From contig JANNBM010000018.1 in assembly GCA_031385445.1 (NCBI GenBank), forward strand, positions 1 through 64,000: DNA of 64,000 nt. The letters run 5' to 3'. Of the stretch, positions 54,167-63,524 are shown piece by piece (positions within the stretch are counted from its first letter, which is position 1; every line of letters starts with the position of its first letter). The translations under genes and the position numbers were made by a program. A model generated the notes under the pieces. It saw nothing but the letters and a program-made list of their open reading frames with translations. It had not been told where the DNA came from and made no database searches. This DNA comes from CAIYZT01 sp031385445. Its GTDB lineage: Bacteria > Pseudomonadota > Alphaproteobacteria > Rhodobacterales > Rhodobacteraceae.

Positions 54167-55125
54167 TGGCGTGGCTTCGTTCCGGGTTTTCAACGCGGCG
54201 CAGCAGACATGGCCTTTGGGGCGTGCCTTTGGTGATCGTTGCCGTTTTGGTGGTGGTCTTAACCGCAGGCACTGACCAGTTTGCAACCCGCGAAAACCTG
54301 TTCAACCTGATCGCCCAAGCGATGCCGCTGCTTATTGCGGCCATCGGGCAGCTGTTCGTCATCCTCGTCGGCGGCCTTGATTTGTCCATTGGATCCATCA
54401 TCAGCTTTTCGACCGCAATCCTGTCGCTGGATGGTCCGGCGGCGCTGCTGATCCCGGCGGTTTTTGTGCTGGCCGCGCTCGTCGGGCTGATCAACGGACT
54501 GGTGATCACGCGGTTGAATGTGCATCCGATCATCGCAACGCTGGCGATGCAGTACATCCTGCTCGGCATCACCCGCATCTTGCGCCCGGTGTCGGGGGGA
54601 GAGATTCCACCGATTGTTATCGCCGCAGTTCAAGGCACTGTCGTGGGCCTGCCAATGCCCTTGTTCTGGGGGCTGCTTGCCGTCGGCATCGCGGCCAAGG
54701 TTCTTTACGGCAGCCGTTTTGGCCTGCACCTTTTTGGCATCGGCGGCGGAGTTGCGGCAGGCGTGGAAGATGCCGCCCGCAACTTTGGTATCCGTGTGGA
54801 CCGGAACATCGTGCTGGCCTATGTCGCCTGCGCCCTGTTCGCAGCATTGGCGGGAATGTTTCTTGCGGGCCGGATCGTGTCGGGTGATCCAAATGTCGGG
54901 CTGTTGTTCGAGCTGGACGCGATCACGACGGTGGCCATTGGCGGAACGCAGCTTTCGGGCGGGGTTGGCAGTTTGCATGGCACCATACTGGGGGCGGTCA
55001 TTATGGCGCTGCTCGCCAATGGAATGAACCTCGCCAACGTTTCCCCCTTCGTACAAACGGCGATCAAGGGCGGGCTTTTGCTGGCGATCGTCGGCTTGCA
55101 ATCACGCAAAAAGATGGGGCTTTGA
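54163..55125 (+). CDS. sugar ABC transporter permease, RbsC type, first
   Basis: 320 residues with about nine hydrophobic segments. Seen: FVILVGGLDLSIGSIISFST, GLINGLVITRLNVHPIIATL and LDAITTVAIGGTQLSGGVGS, the classic CUT2 permease pattern. It forms a heteromeric channel with the next gene, which it overlaps by 4 nt. Confidence 0.94.
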   Translation: MMAWLRSGFSTRRSRHGLWGVPLVIVAVLVVVLTAGTDQFATRENLFNLIAQAMPLLIAAIGQLFVILVGGLDLSIGSIISFSTAILSLDGPAALLIPAVFVLAALVGLINGLVITRLNVHPIIATLAMQYILLGITRILRPVSGGEIPPIVIAAVQGTVVGLPMPLFWGLLAVGIAAKVLYGSRFGLHLFGIGGGVAAGVEDAARNFGIRVDRNIVLAYVACALFAALAGMFLAGRIVSGDPNVGLLFELDAITTVAIGGTQLSGGVGSLHGTILGAVIMALLANGMNLANVSPFVQTAIKGGLLLAIVGLQSRKKMGL

Positions 55126-56081
55126 CCATGGCCAAAACCTTTCCGCACTCCATCTTTCGCCGCCTCGCCGCTTTGCCGCCCGCCTATTATGTCTTTGGCC
55201 TTTTGCTGCTGACGCTGTGGCTGGCCCGCCCGAACATGCTGAACCCCAACGTCTTGGGAATCTTCGTGCGCCAGGTGGTGCCCTTGGGTATTTTGGTGCT
55301 GGGGCAGCTTTTGGTGATGCGCGTCCGCTCGATTGATCTGTCGGGCGGCGGCGTGATCTTGCTGATCAATTACATCATTACCTCGCGCAGCTTTCCGGAT
55401 GCATCGGGCGCAACGTTCGTTCTGATGGCCCTCGCCATCGGCGGCGGCGTGGGACTCGTGAACGGCTATATGATCGCCAAGCGCCGTGTTTCGGCGGTCA
55501 TCGTGACACTGGCCGTCAGCATCATTCTGGTCGGTTTGGTCCAGTTTCTGTCCAGCGGAAAGCCGCCCGGCGACGTGCCAAAATACATGAACGAGATTTT
55601 CAACATCAGCCTTGGTGTTGTGCCGTTGCCCGTCTTGTTCTGGCTTCTGTGTACCGGTTTGATGTGGCTGGTCATGCAGAAAAGCGTTTATGGCCGCTAC
55701 ATCGAAGCGGTGGGCGAAAACGCCGAAGCCGCCGCCTTTTCCGGCGTTCCAGTCGAGCGGACGGTTGTTCTTGCGCATATGCTGGCGGGTCTGATCGCAG
55801 CGGTGGCGGCCTTGGTGCAAACAGGGTCGATCGCGGTGGGCAGCGTGCGGGTGGGGCTTGATCTGCCGATCCTTGCCGTGGCCGCAACCATTCTTGGCGG
55901 TGTGGTTTTTGGCCGCGGCGAGGGCGGCGTTTGGGGGCCGTTTTTTGGCGTTCTGTCCTTTGCACTCCTGTTCGTGGTGATGACCGTTTTCGGCATCGAC
56001 GATCCCGGCAAACTGATCGCGCAAGGGCTGATCATCCTGATGGCGGCAATCCTTTACGGCTGGCGCAGCAAACGCGGTTGA
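55122..56081 (+). CDS. sugar ABC transporter permease, RbsC type, second
   Basis: 319 residues, about nine hydrophobic segments. Seen: LVMRVRSIDLSGGGVILLIN, GLVNGYMIAKRRVSAVIVTL and LPILAVAATILGGVVFGRGE. It is weakly similar to the preceding permease, and having two different RbsC-type subunits with one RbsA-type ATPase is a minority arrangement. A stem-loop and a second SGNH gene follow. Confidence 0.92.
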   Translation: MTMAKTFPHSIFRRLAALPPAYYVFGLLLLTLWLARPNMLNPNVLGIFVRQVVPLGILVLGQLLVMRVRSIDLSGGGVILLINYIITSRSFPDASGATFVLMALAIGGGVGLVNGYMIAKRRVSAVIVTLAVSIILVGLVQFLSSGKPPGDVPKYMNEIFNISLGVVPLPVLFWLLCTGLMWLVMQKSVYGRYIEAVGENAEAAAFSGVPVERTVVLAHMLAGLIAAVAALVQTGSIAVGSVRVGLDLPILAVAATILGGVVFGRGEGGVWGPFFGVLSFALLFVVMTVFGIDDPGKLIAQGLIILMAAILYGWRSKRG

Positions 56082-56452
56082 CCGACGCAAAAACCAGCGA
56101 GACATGCGTTTTTGGCAGCTTTTACAGAGGCAGATTTACATGCAGGGCAACCTGAAGATTTCAAGTTTGGAAACGTCCTTCGGGTTCCTCCCACCAGAAG
56201 GCCGGGCGGTTTGGGGCGTGAAGCATTTCACGCCCCGAATTGACCCCGAAAAGGGGCCCCGAATCGTGATGATCGAGGGCGCTTCAGGGGCCTTGACGTG
56301 ATAGGCGCGCCCGATTGGACAATCGTGCCTTGACCGGCAGCGCTTTGATTTTGCCCTTGGTCTTTATCAGCAGAATGCGGTGGTCAAGCCGATTGGCGCG
56401 CGCTCAAATTTCATAAATTCAGATGGTTAAGTTAAAAAAGGGAGACGACACA
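56082..56452. other. intergenic with strong hairpins
   Basis: 371 nt with no supported gene. GGGGCGTGAA (56213-56222) and TTCACGCCCC (56227-56236) form a perfect 10-bp stem with a 4-nt loop, extendable by flanking pairs. A small CCCC-GAAAA-GGGG hairpin follows at 56244-56256. They probably end or attenuate the sugar-transport operon. A purine-rich AAAAAAGGGAGACGA before ATG 56453 is the ribosome binding site of the next gene. Confidence 0.55.
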
Positions 56453-57115
56453 ATGGCTGACAGAAAACGCGTGATGTGCTTTGGGGACTCGTTGACCTGG
56501 GGCTGGGTTCCGACCGTGGCCGGGGCGCCGACAACCCGCTATACCGTTGAAGAGCGCTGGACCGGAGTGATGGCAAAGGCACTTGGCGCTGATTTTGAGA
56601 TTCTCGAAGAGGGGCTATCGGCCAGAACGACGAATATTGATGATCCGACAGATGCGCGCCTGAACGGTTCCAATCACCTGCCAGCAGCGCTCGCCAGCCA
56701 TTTTCCGCTGGATCTGGTCGTGGTGATGCTTGGCACCAATGACACAAAGGCGGTGTTCCGCCGGACGCCGTTTGAAATTGCAAATGGCCTTTCCAAACTT
56801 CTGGTTCAGATCCTGACCTCGGCGGGCGGCGTTGGCACGGTTTACGGCGCGCCAAAGGTTCTGGTGGTTTGTCCGCCGCCGTTGGCCGAGATGCCACATG
56901 TCTGGTTCCAAGGAGTGTTCGAGGGAGGTGCTGAAAAGACCCGCCAGCTGCCAAAACACTATCAGGCGCTGAGTTCGTTCTTCGGCATTCCCTGCATTGA
57001 TGCCGGTGAAATCATGTCGACCAACGGCTGTGATGGCATTCACTTTACCGCCGCAGACAACACCATTCTGGGCACGGCTTTGGCGGCCAAAGTTTCGGAA
57101 ATTTTCGCACTTTAA
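56453..57115 (+). CDS. SGNH/GDSL hydrolase, copy 2
   Basis: 220 residues from ATG 56453, supported by GGGAG upstream. Blocks: CFGDSLTWG (nucleophile Ser), GLSARTTNIDD, VMLGTNDTKAVF and the C-terminal DGIHFTAADN. Cytoplasmic; no signal peptide. It is a paralogue of the SGNH enzyme at 50547-51194, with the same block order and similar length. Placement at the end of the ribose-type transporter operon suggests it removes acyl groups from the imported sugar or an intermediate. Confidence 0.88.
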   Translation: MADRKRVMCFGDSLTWGWVPTVAGAPTTRYTVEERWTGVMAKALGADFEILEEGLSARTTNIDDPTDARLNGSNHLPAALASHFPLDLVVVMLGTNDTKAVFRRTPFEIANGLSKLLVQILTSAGGVGTVYGAPKVLVVCPPPLAEMPHVWFQGVFEGGAEKTRQLPKHYQALSSFFGIPCIDAGEIMSTNGCDGIHFTAADNTILGTALAAKVSEIFAL

Positions 57116-57597
57116 GTCTCGAAGCCCCCTTTCAAGTGGGGAGATTTCGCCGGCCCAATATCTGCGGGTCAGGGGAGCTGTGTTGCACGCAGCATCCGAT
57201 AGCCGGGGTTCGCCTTTCCCCGGACAGATTTCTGCGGTTTCGGTGCGACCGCCCCCTGGGGGCGGTCCGTTCATGACGCGCAGCGCCCACGCCGGATTCG
57301 CAAAACGAACCGATCATGGGATTTGTGCAACAGAGCCCTCTGTAATCGTTCAACTTGCAACCTTAAGGAACGAATGACCCTGCTGACCTTGACCGTGATC
57401 GATCTTCCGATGTAGGGGTGATGCGCGGCTGATATCCGTCCGAACGTTCATTGGATCAAGAGCGGCCGGACCCTCGATCAAGATAGAATGTTCGCGAAAG
57501 TGAAAATGCCAGGTACGTTTTTGTACTTCCGCAAAAATATCGATTTGCCACGCAAAGTAATCGGCCGTGATCAGTACCATCATCGTATGTGGAATGA
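57116..57597. other. intergenic with IS-end remnant
   Basis: About 480 nt between the SGNH gene and the sulfotransferase-like gene. GGATTTGTGCAACAGAGCC (57319-57337) is the inverted end of IS5/IS903-type elements and has a 17/19 match at 11969-11987. No transposase frame and no convincing gene are present; a frame of 77 codons on the minus strand (57350-57583) has no recognisable domain. Confidence 0.5.
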
Positions 57598-58770
57598 ATG
57601 AGAAAAATTACTCTTCATATCGGATCACACAAGGCCGGCAGCACGGCAATTCAGGAAACATGTAAGAAAAACATAGGGTTGCTGCGTCAGTCGGGTGTTG
57701 TCTATCCGACGGGTGTTTTCCCAAATTATCCGGGCCAACATTCTGAACTTGCAGTCCTTTTGCACAGGCCTGACCATTCCGAGCTTGGTGCGCTGTTCGA
57801 CGGCCTGGCGGCGACGCTTGACGAAACGGGGGCGACGCACCTTTTCCTGTCAGGCGAAGATCTGTGCAGTGGCACCAAACCTTCGGAGGTTCTACGGCTT
57901 GCCAAAGTCCTGCAAGCCCGCTTTGACGAGATTGCCATCGTTCTGGTCTTGCGGCGAAAGGCTGACTACGTCCGGTCCCATTACAACCATTTCCTGCATC
58001 ATTCAGAACGCCCCGTCAGCGTTGAAGACTTTCAGGCCGCAATAAAATTCTCTCCTCGGGATACCTTGAAAAACTGGACCGATGCCTTCGGCGCAAAGGC
58101 GGTCAGCGTGTTCGCTTATCAAACACCCGAAGGCGCGCAGCCGTTTTTACGGCGGTTTTTCGGGGCTGTTCTTGGGGTTGATCTGACCGAAGACATCCTG
58201 CGCGCCAACGCCGGGGTGAACCAGTATTTTGACGTCGTTTCAGCAAGCTTTGTGAACGATCTGCTGAAACCGATCCCGGGGGTCAACATGCGTGACGTCA
58301 GCGCGGCCTATGCCATGGTGTACGGCAGCAAAACCGGGCGCCTTCCGATGTGGGAGCGCGGACTTAATCGGATATTGGACGGCACTTTCCCAGACGCCGA
58401 TTGGCAGATCGACGGTGTGCCGGATCTGATCGGGCAGGCCAAAGTCACCGTTCCATTGAACACGGGCGAGGCGAGGGAGCAACTTGAGGCTTTATCAGAG
58501 TTTCTGGTGGCGCTTCGCACCCGGTTTATCGATTCCGCCGCAGCAGAAGAAATGCCCCTGCGGCGCAGCGAGGCGGTGATCGCTTACAAGGCGATTCTGG
58601 GCCGGGCGCCGGCGATTGAAGAGATGAGCGTTGCGATGCGCGGGCATAAAAAACTGTCCGATCTGCGGTTGATGCTGCTGGAGTGTCCTGAGTTTCGCAA
58701 CAAGACTGACAGCCTGCAGACCATGGCGGCCCCCGCCGCTGGACCCGGGGCCGGCGGCAAGCCCAACTAA
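57598..58770 (+). CDS. sulfotransferase-like protein with C-terminal DUF4214-like helices
   Basis: 390 residues. The N-terminal P-loop-like signature ITLHIGSHKAGSTAIQ (residues 4-19) binds the 5'-phosphosulfate of PAPS in sulfotransferases, and IVLVLRRKADYVRSHYNHFL fits the 3'-phosphate-binding segment. The last 80 residues contain AYKAILGRAPAIEEMS and LLECPEF, the helical DUF4214-like motif that recurs at the N-terminus of the methyltransferase at 58778. Probably modifies a surface glycan. Start ATG 57598 follows a weak ribosome binding site. Confidence 0.72.
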   Translation: MRKITLHIGSHKAGSTAIQETCKKNIGLLRQSGVVYPTGVFPNYPGQHSELAVLLHRPDHSELGALFDGLAATLDETGATHLFLSGEDLCSGTKPSEVLRLAKVLQARFDEIAIVLVLRRKADYVRSHYNHFLHHSERPVSVEDFQAAIKFSPRDTLKNWTDAFGAKAVSVFAYQTPEGAQPFLRRFFGAVLGVDLTEDILRANAGVNQYFDVVSASFVNDLLKPIPGVNMRDVSAAYAMVYGSKTGRLPMWERGLNRILDGTFPDADWQIDGVPDLIGQAKVTVPLNTGEAREQLEALSEFLVALRTRFIDSAAAEEMPLRRSEAVIAYKAILGRAPAIEEMSVAMRGHKKLSDLRLMLLECPEFRNKTDSLQTMAAPAAGPGAGGKPN

Positions 58771-58777
58771 AGCGGCG

Positions 58778-59824
58778 CTATGCTTTGTTCGCCTTGCTGC
58801 GGGATGCTTTTGCGGGGCGCTCGACGATAAAAAAGTTCGACACCCAATATTGCGGAATATCGACCGAGTTATCTTCGCGCACTTCGCGCAGCTTGCAACC
58901 CGCCTCAGTGATCAGGTCCAGGATCACGCCCTGCGGTAGGCAGTGCATTTCAACGTCCGAAGCGCCTGCGCGCGAAGCAAGATAGTCTTTGGTATCAAAT
59001 TGATACCTTACCGCATAGGTTGGCACCTGAAAAATCGCGAGCCCGCCCGGAGCCAGAAGCGACAGCATTTGCGACAGGATTGCCCGGATCAGCGGTGGCG
59101 GATTGTGTTGCAGGACAATCCGGGAATACCAAAAATCAAAGGGTTCGCGCATTCCGAAGCTGGTCAGATCGCCAAGCCGGAAATCAATGTTGGTCTTTTC
59201 CAGCCGCAAAGCCGCGCCGCGTGCCTGCGCCAGATGCGAGCTGGAAATGTCGATCGCCAAAACCTTCGGGAAGGCATCGGCAAGCTGCATCGTGACCCGC
59301 CCCAAACCGCAACCGAACTCGGCGGCCCGATGAAAATCCTTCGGTGCGCGCCCGACCCGCAACATCATGGCCGCGATGGTTTGCCATTCCACCTGACCTG
59401 AGGCGTAAAACTTTTCTTCGAGCTCTGCCGTCATCCCGTTTTCGTAAAGTACAGACGACAGCACCGACCAATGCGCGCGTTCTTCGCCGAGCTTGGTCCA
59501 TTTGCTTTGGATGTGTTCGAACAATTTATGTCGCAGCGCCCTGGGCAATGCCGTTTGCACCATCAGCGCAGGCACATTGATCGGCAGCACATTCAAATGC
59601 ACATTTTGCGGATTTTTTCGCTTGTATTCATCACTGTTGAAAATGGCAGAGCGAAAAGCTGAGCGGCTGCGATACCTCAGCGCCCGTGTAACCGTGTCCT
59701 CGCTTTCGGGGGCGCGGTCCAACAAGACAGCATAGGCCGCACGCACGTAATCAGCGGTCACTTTTCCAAGGTCGTCCGGCGCTGCGAGCGCGTTGGAAAC
59801 CAAGGGGTCGCTTTGCTTTTTCAT
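58778..59824 (-). CDS. SAM-dependent methyltransferase with N-terminal DUF4214-like module
   Basis: 348 residues. N-terminal ADYVRAAYAVLLDRAPESED and SDEYKRKNP resemble one DUF4214 repeat. The methyltransferase core follows: AAEFGCGLGRVTMQLADAFP (motif I), VLAIDISSSHLAQARGAALR (motif II acidic ribose contact), then FRLGDLTSFGMREPFDFWYS and SLLAPGGLAIFQVP. Such enzymes methylate sugars or other small groups. It is convergent with the sulfotransferase-like gene (stops 7 nt apart) and read away from the GT2-WbsX gene. Confidence 0.85.
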   Translation of the reverse strand: MKKQSDPLVSNALAAPDDLGKVTADYVRAAYAVLLDRAPESEDTVTRALRYRSRSAFRSAIFNSDEYKRKNPQNVHLNVLPINVPALMVQTALPRALRHKLFEHIQSKWTKLGEERAHWSVLSSVLYENGMTAELEEKFYASGQVEWQTIAAMMLRVGRAPKDFHRAAEFGCGLGRVTMQLADAFPKVLAIDISSSHLAQARGAALRLEKTNIDFRLGDLTSFGMREPFDFWYSRIVLQHNPPPLIRAILSQMLSLLAPGGLAIFQVPTYAVRYQFDTKDYLASRAGASDVEMHCLPQGVILDLITEAGCKLREVREDNSVDIPQYWVSNFFIVERPAKASRSKANKA

Positions 59825-59851
59825 GGTCCCACCTTTGGATTGAATGAACGA

Positions 59852-62671
59852 TCAGCGACCATCGCGCCATCCGCCTTCATCGAGTGCATCGCCAATCGCG
59901 CGAAGCCAGTCGTGTTCAAAGGCGCGGTCAGGTTCCAAATGCGCACCTTCGGCCCATTCGTTCCACGCATTAACCACCAAAACACGCTCGTCGCCCCACA
60001 AAAACTGGTGCGCGTCGCGCAGTTTGGTTTCGACATAGGCCTGAAACCGCTCTGGCAATGCGCCGACCATCGTGGTGTGCGCAAGCGGCTGGCGGGCCGT
60101 GTTGTCCCAGCTTGGCATCACACCGGGAAAGCGGGTGTAACCGGGTTGCCCCCCGCCGCAGGCATTCGCCACCGTCCCTTCGTAGCTGTAAAGGTTGCCT
60201 TGAAACCCGGATTTGAACGGTTGCACCTTGGTTTTCAGCGGCTCTCCCACGCCTTGCGGTGGGAATTCGACCGAGGCGTCAAAGCCCATGGTCGACGGTT
60301 CCTGACCCGCGGCGGCGGTTTCCATGCTTTCGACATAGGCGAGGTAAAGGCCGGGAAACCCTGCCTCGGCAAAGCGGGCACGAAGTTCGGCGCAGACGGC
60401 GGCAACATCGGGAATAAGAAGCGGCCGGTAGATCAGCAGCAGCGGTTTGCCATTCACCGTGATTGCACCGGGAAGCCGGGCGGATGCGATGGCATCCTCG
60501 GCGAAGGTGGCGATCGTCTCGGGGCCGTAGTCCTGTGTCATCAGCGCATGCTTGTGCGAGCCGCCGTCCCAATGCCGGGTCCAGTTTTCGTTTGCCCAGC
60601 ACAGACAAAACCGAAAATCGGCGTCTTTGCGGGCCAGAAGGTTGCGCAGCGGTGCGTCCAAGACGCGTTGCCCCTGAAAATTATAGTAATACATGACAAA
60701 GCCGTGCAGGCCGTACCGCCGCGCCATGTCCATCTGCGCTTCCATCGTTTCGATCAGGCGCAGATCGTAAAAGCCCAGATCGCTTGGCAAATGCGGCTGA
60801 TAATGACCTTCGAACGATGGCAGGGCCTTGGAAACATTGGTCCATTCGGTAAAGCCTTTGCCCCACCACAGATCATTTTCGCGCACCGGATGGAACTGCG
60901 GCAGATAGAAGGCCAACACCCGAACGCCCAAATCATCGCTTAACCTGTCGCCCCATTTCTCGTATAATTTCTGTTGGTTGCGCCGGGCGAGCTGAACCCG
61001 CTTTGCCTCGCCCAAGTGGCCGGTCGAAACGCTGAGATGATGCACGCAGCGCGCAGATGCCACATAGCGGATGCGGCCGCCTTGTTGGCGCAGGCGGACG
61101 CAAAGATCGACATCCTCGCAATAAGCCGGGGCAAAGCGGGGATCAAACAGCACCTCGCCCACCGCGGCGCGGCGCACCATCAGGCAAGCGCCGGACCCAT
61201 AGGCAACGTCGCGGTCAATTTGATACCGAGGCAGCTTCGGGTCATCGCCCACTCCGATCATTCGGGTGTCACCGTTGGCTTCGATCGTGCATCCCGCTTC
61301 TTGCAGTCTGCCGTTTGGATAAAGGATCATCGGGGCGGCGGCGGCAATATCGGGGGATGCCGATAAAACCGCGTGCAGCTTGGCCAAAGTATCCGAAAAC
61401 ACCTGCGCGTCATTGTTCAGCAGCAGCACGTACGGCGCCGAACAAGCGCGCCACGCGGCATTGCAACTTTTCAGGAAATGCAGGTTCGTCTCATTTTTGA
61501 TCACGCTCAGACCCCTGACCCCGGCGAATTGCAGCATCCGCGGATCAGAGGAGCAATCGTCCACCAGCAGAACGCGGACCGCCAATCCCTTGGCAAGGAC
61601 GGCAAGCGAGGCAAGGCATTCGGCGGTCTTTTCAAATTCGTTGTAACACGGAATGATCACGTCGATTTCAGGCGCGCCGACCTGTTCGAACGAAAGCCCC
61701 GCGACCAAAGCGGCCGCATCGTCCGCGACCATCGGGCGGATGTCTGCGGTCACGAACGCCTCGTGACGCGCCCGCTCTCCTTTGGCAATCCGGGTCACAA
61801 GTTGGCTATGGTTATCAAGAATGGTCGCAGACGAGCGGTCAGGGCTGTAATTTTCCACTGCCGCCGTCGTGACCGTCCTGACGTGCCCGTCATGGACGAC
61901 CCCTGGCAGGGGCAGACGTCGGGCAAATCGGCCATAGCGCAGAAAGTGATACAGCGGGCTTTCCAGCGGCTGACCATTTTCGGCATAGTGGGTCCGGTAC
62001 CATTCGGGATCGAATTTGACACCACAAATGCGCGCTGCCGCATCACCAACCAGAACAAAGTTCATGAAGGCTTCTGCAGGATCGGCCGGCACGTCCTGAT
62101 ATAACAATTGATAGCGTCCAGCATCGAAAAAGGGCGACGGGCTGCAGCCTGTTTCACTTTTTCGCAGCAGGAAGTCGAACAAAATGGACGGGGAGGCCGG
62201 GGTGCCCTGGCGGTTATCCGTGACATGTTTCAGGTCGAAATAGGGGCTGCTTTGAACCATGTTTCTGCTGAACAAGTTCCAGAAAAAGCCAGGGGCCATG
62301 CGCCCGGCCCCGAACAGATCGGGTCTTAGAAAACGCATGTATTCCAAGTCGAACAGCGGGTTCGGGCTGATGCCAGAATCCAGGCCGACCCGAAAAAAGT
62401 CTGCAAGCGCGCTCGTGTCGGCGGGCAAGTCCGGTCTTTGGGCCCGATAGTAAGACTCGTCAAGCAGCGGGAAAAGCTGTTGTTTTTCGGCTGCGGGCAG
62501 CAAAGTCCAGAGGTCCAGAAACTCGTCGGCATAAAGCACTTCTGCGCCCAGCAGCCGCTGACCCCAACCGGAAGGCATGAGTTCGCTTTCCAGAAAGGCT
62601 GAAATGAAGTCGACGACGTCCTTGGAATAGGCTGAGTTGGGATCGCTCAAGGTATCAAGACCTCGATCCAT
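59852..62671 (-). CDS. large glycosyltransferase: GT2 domain fused to WbsX-type domain
   Basis: 939 residues. The first 260 contain repeated F-D-x-x-x-Y-x-x-x-x-P-D helices (YYRAQRPDL, PLFDLEYMRFLRPDL, FDPEWYRTHYAENG), a motif of bacterial polysaccharide proteins. The GT2 domain is at about 335-560: VDVIIPCYN-like EIDVIIPCYNEFEKTAECL, LLNNDAQVFSDTLAKL and DVDLCVRLRQQGG. The WbsX domain (GH99-like) follows at about 600-930: VLAFYLPQFHPVRENDLWWG, GFTEWTNVSKA and WNEWAEGAHLEPD. WbsX proteins occur in O-antigen and capsule loci. A single protein with both enzymes suggests coupled transfer and trimming. Start overlaps the upstream gene by 25 nt. Confidence 0.88.
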   Translation of the reverse strand: MDRGLDTLSDPNSAYSKDVVDFISAFLESELMPSGWGQRLLGAEVLYADEFLDLWTLLPAAEKQQLFPLLDESYYRAQRPDLPADTSALADFFRVGLDSGISPNPLFDLEYMRFLRPDLFGAGRMAPGFFWNLFSRNMVQSSPYFDLKHVTDNRQGTPASPSILFDFLLRKSETGCSPSPFFDAGRYQLLYQDVPADPAEAFMNFVLVGDAAARICGVKFDPEWYRTHYAENGQPLESPLYHFLRYGRFARRLPLPGVVHDGHVRTVTTAAVENYSPDRSSATILDNHSQLVTRIAKGERARHEAFVTADIRPMVADDAAALVAGLSFEQVGAPEIDVIIPCYNEFEKTAECLASLAVLAKGLAVRVLLVDDCSSDPRMLQFAGVRGLSVIKNETNLHFLKSCNAAWRACSAPYVLLLNNDAQVFSDTLAKLHAVLSASPDIAAAAPMILYPNGRLQEAGCTIEANGDTRMIGVGDDPKLPRYQIDRDVAYGSGACLMVRRAAVGEVLFDPRFAPAYCEDVDLCVRLRQQGGRIRYVASARCVHHLSVSTGHLGEAKRVQLARRNQQKLYEKWGDRLSDDLGVRVLAFYLPQFHPVRENDLWWGKGFTEWTNVSKALPSFEGHYQPHLPSDLGFYDLRLIETMEAQMDMARRYGLHGFVMYYYNFQGQRVLDAPLRNLLARKDADFRFCLCWANENWTRHWDGGSHKHALMTQDYGPETIATFAEDAIASARLPGAITVNGKPLLLIYRPLLIPDVAAVCAELRARFAEAGFPGLYLAYVESMETAAAGQEPSTMGFDASVEFPPQGVGEPLKTKVQPFKSGFQGNLYSYEGTVANACGGGQPGYTRFPGVMPSWDNTARQPLAHTTMVGALPERFQAYVETKLRDAHQFLWGDERVLVVNAWNEWAEGAHLEPDRAFEHDWLRAIGDALDEGGWRDGR

Positions 62672-63087
62672 TGTTCAACCTCGCCAAGGCCGTTTGCCGA
62701 TGGCGATCGCCATTCCTTTACGCCGACCTGGGAATAATGTGCCTTGGCGGACTCGATCTCGCCCTTTTCGAAGGCAAGGCGCACATCAACATATTGCTGA
62801 AGATACCAGTCGCTGTCGAAGTCTTCCGGCGGGGCAAACCGATCTTCGAAGTAGCCGTTGGTGCAATAGTGTTTGGTCAGACTGCTGATCTGATTGTTGG
62901 AACAGGCCAAGGCAAGATCGGGATAGGCAAGATAGGCCTCTTCGTCGATGCCGGCATGTGCAATCGCCATCGTGATCAGGCGCCGAAGCACAGCGCCGTC
63001 AATTTTTACAGTCTCGCCTTTTTTAAGGTCGTCCGGATTGATCCGGGTCGCCTTGAAAAAGAGCTCTGGATGAGGAAAGTATGGCAA
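62647..63087 (-). CDS. polysaccharide-cluster protein with helical Y-P-D repeat
   Basis: 146 residues. The C-terminal part (FDSDWYLQQYVDVRLAFEKG then SAKAHYSQVGVKEWRSP) is the same kind of repeat found at the N-terminus of the GT2-WbsX protein and in many exopolysaccharide proteins. No enzymatic domain is seen. It may be an accessory or anchoring protein. The start lies 22 nt upstream of the next gene's territory and its stop overlaps the GT2-WbsX start. Confidence 0.65.
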   Translation of the reverse strand: MPYFPHPELFFKATRINPDDLKKGETVKIDGAVLRRLITMAIAHAGIDEEAYLAYPDLALACSNNQISSLTKHYCTNGYFEDRFAPPEDFDSDWYLQQYVDVRLAFEKGEIESAKAHYSQVGVKEWRSPSANGLGEVEQWIEVLIP

Positions 63088-63109
63088 TCAAAACTCCTGG
63101 TCTGCGTCG

Positions 63110-63523
63110 TCATTTTGCTGAAGGTGAAGCTGGACCGACGTGATGGATTGAAAACTCTGCCAAAACGATGCCCCGTGGACGCGCATCCTCGCCAGCCGAG
63201 CGGCACAAACGGTCAGTGCGAAGGGATATGTCCAAGGGCCCGGCGGCGGCGTCGACCTGAAGATCAAAGCTGAGACGCTGAAGCGTTCCCGGAGCGACAT
63301 CTTCTTCGGCAAGCACGCGATTTGGGCCGCGGCGCACCAGCAGTTTTATCGGGTGCATTTCGTCCGCAGGACAATAGGCGGCAACAATCAGGCGCCAATC
63401 CCCGGACGAAGGCCGGAATTGCCCACGGATATAGGACCCCATCCATTTGTCTTCATACCAGTTCCCAAAAGCGATTTCAGGGGCCAGTGACGTCAAGGCA
63501 AGTTGTGTTTCGTCGGCTTCCAT
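63110..63523 (-). CDS. hypothetical protein of polysaccharide cluster
   Basis: 137 residues, rich in beta-strand-forming residues and without signal peptide or membrane segment (IVAAYCPADEMHPIKLLVRR, then LQRLSFDLQVDAAAGPLDIS). It could be a jelly-roll carbohydrate-binding module. I recognise no family. Its start is directly after the GT4 gene stop (1-2 nt), indicating the same operon. Confidence 0.6.
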   Translation of the reverse strand: MEADETQLALTSLAPEIAFGNWYEDKWMGSYIRGQFRPSSGDWRLIVAAYCPADEMHPIKLLVRRGPNRVLAEEDVAPGTLQRLSFDLQVDAAAGPLDISLRTDRLCRSAGEDARPRGIVLAEFSIHHVGPASPSAK

Positions 63524-63524
63524 C

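Noticed and set aside
52718..54286. A 522-codon minus-strand frame opposite the RbsA-type ATPase gene.
   Set aside because: It is a codon-bias shadow; the plus strand holds two complete ATP-binding domains.
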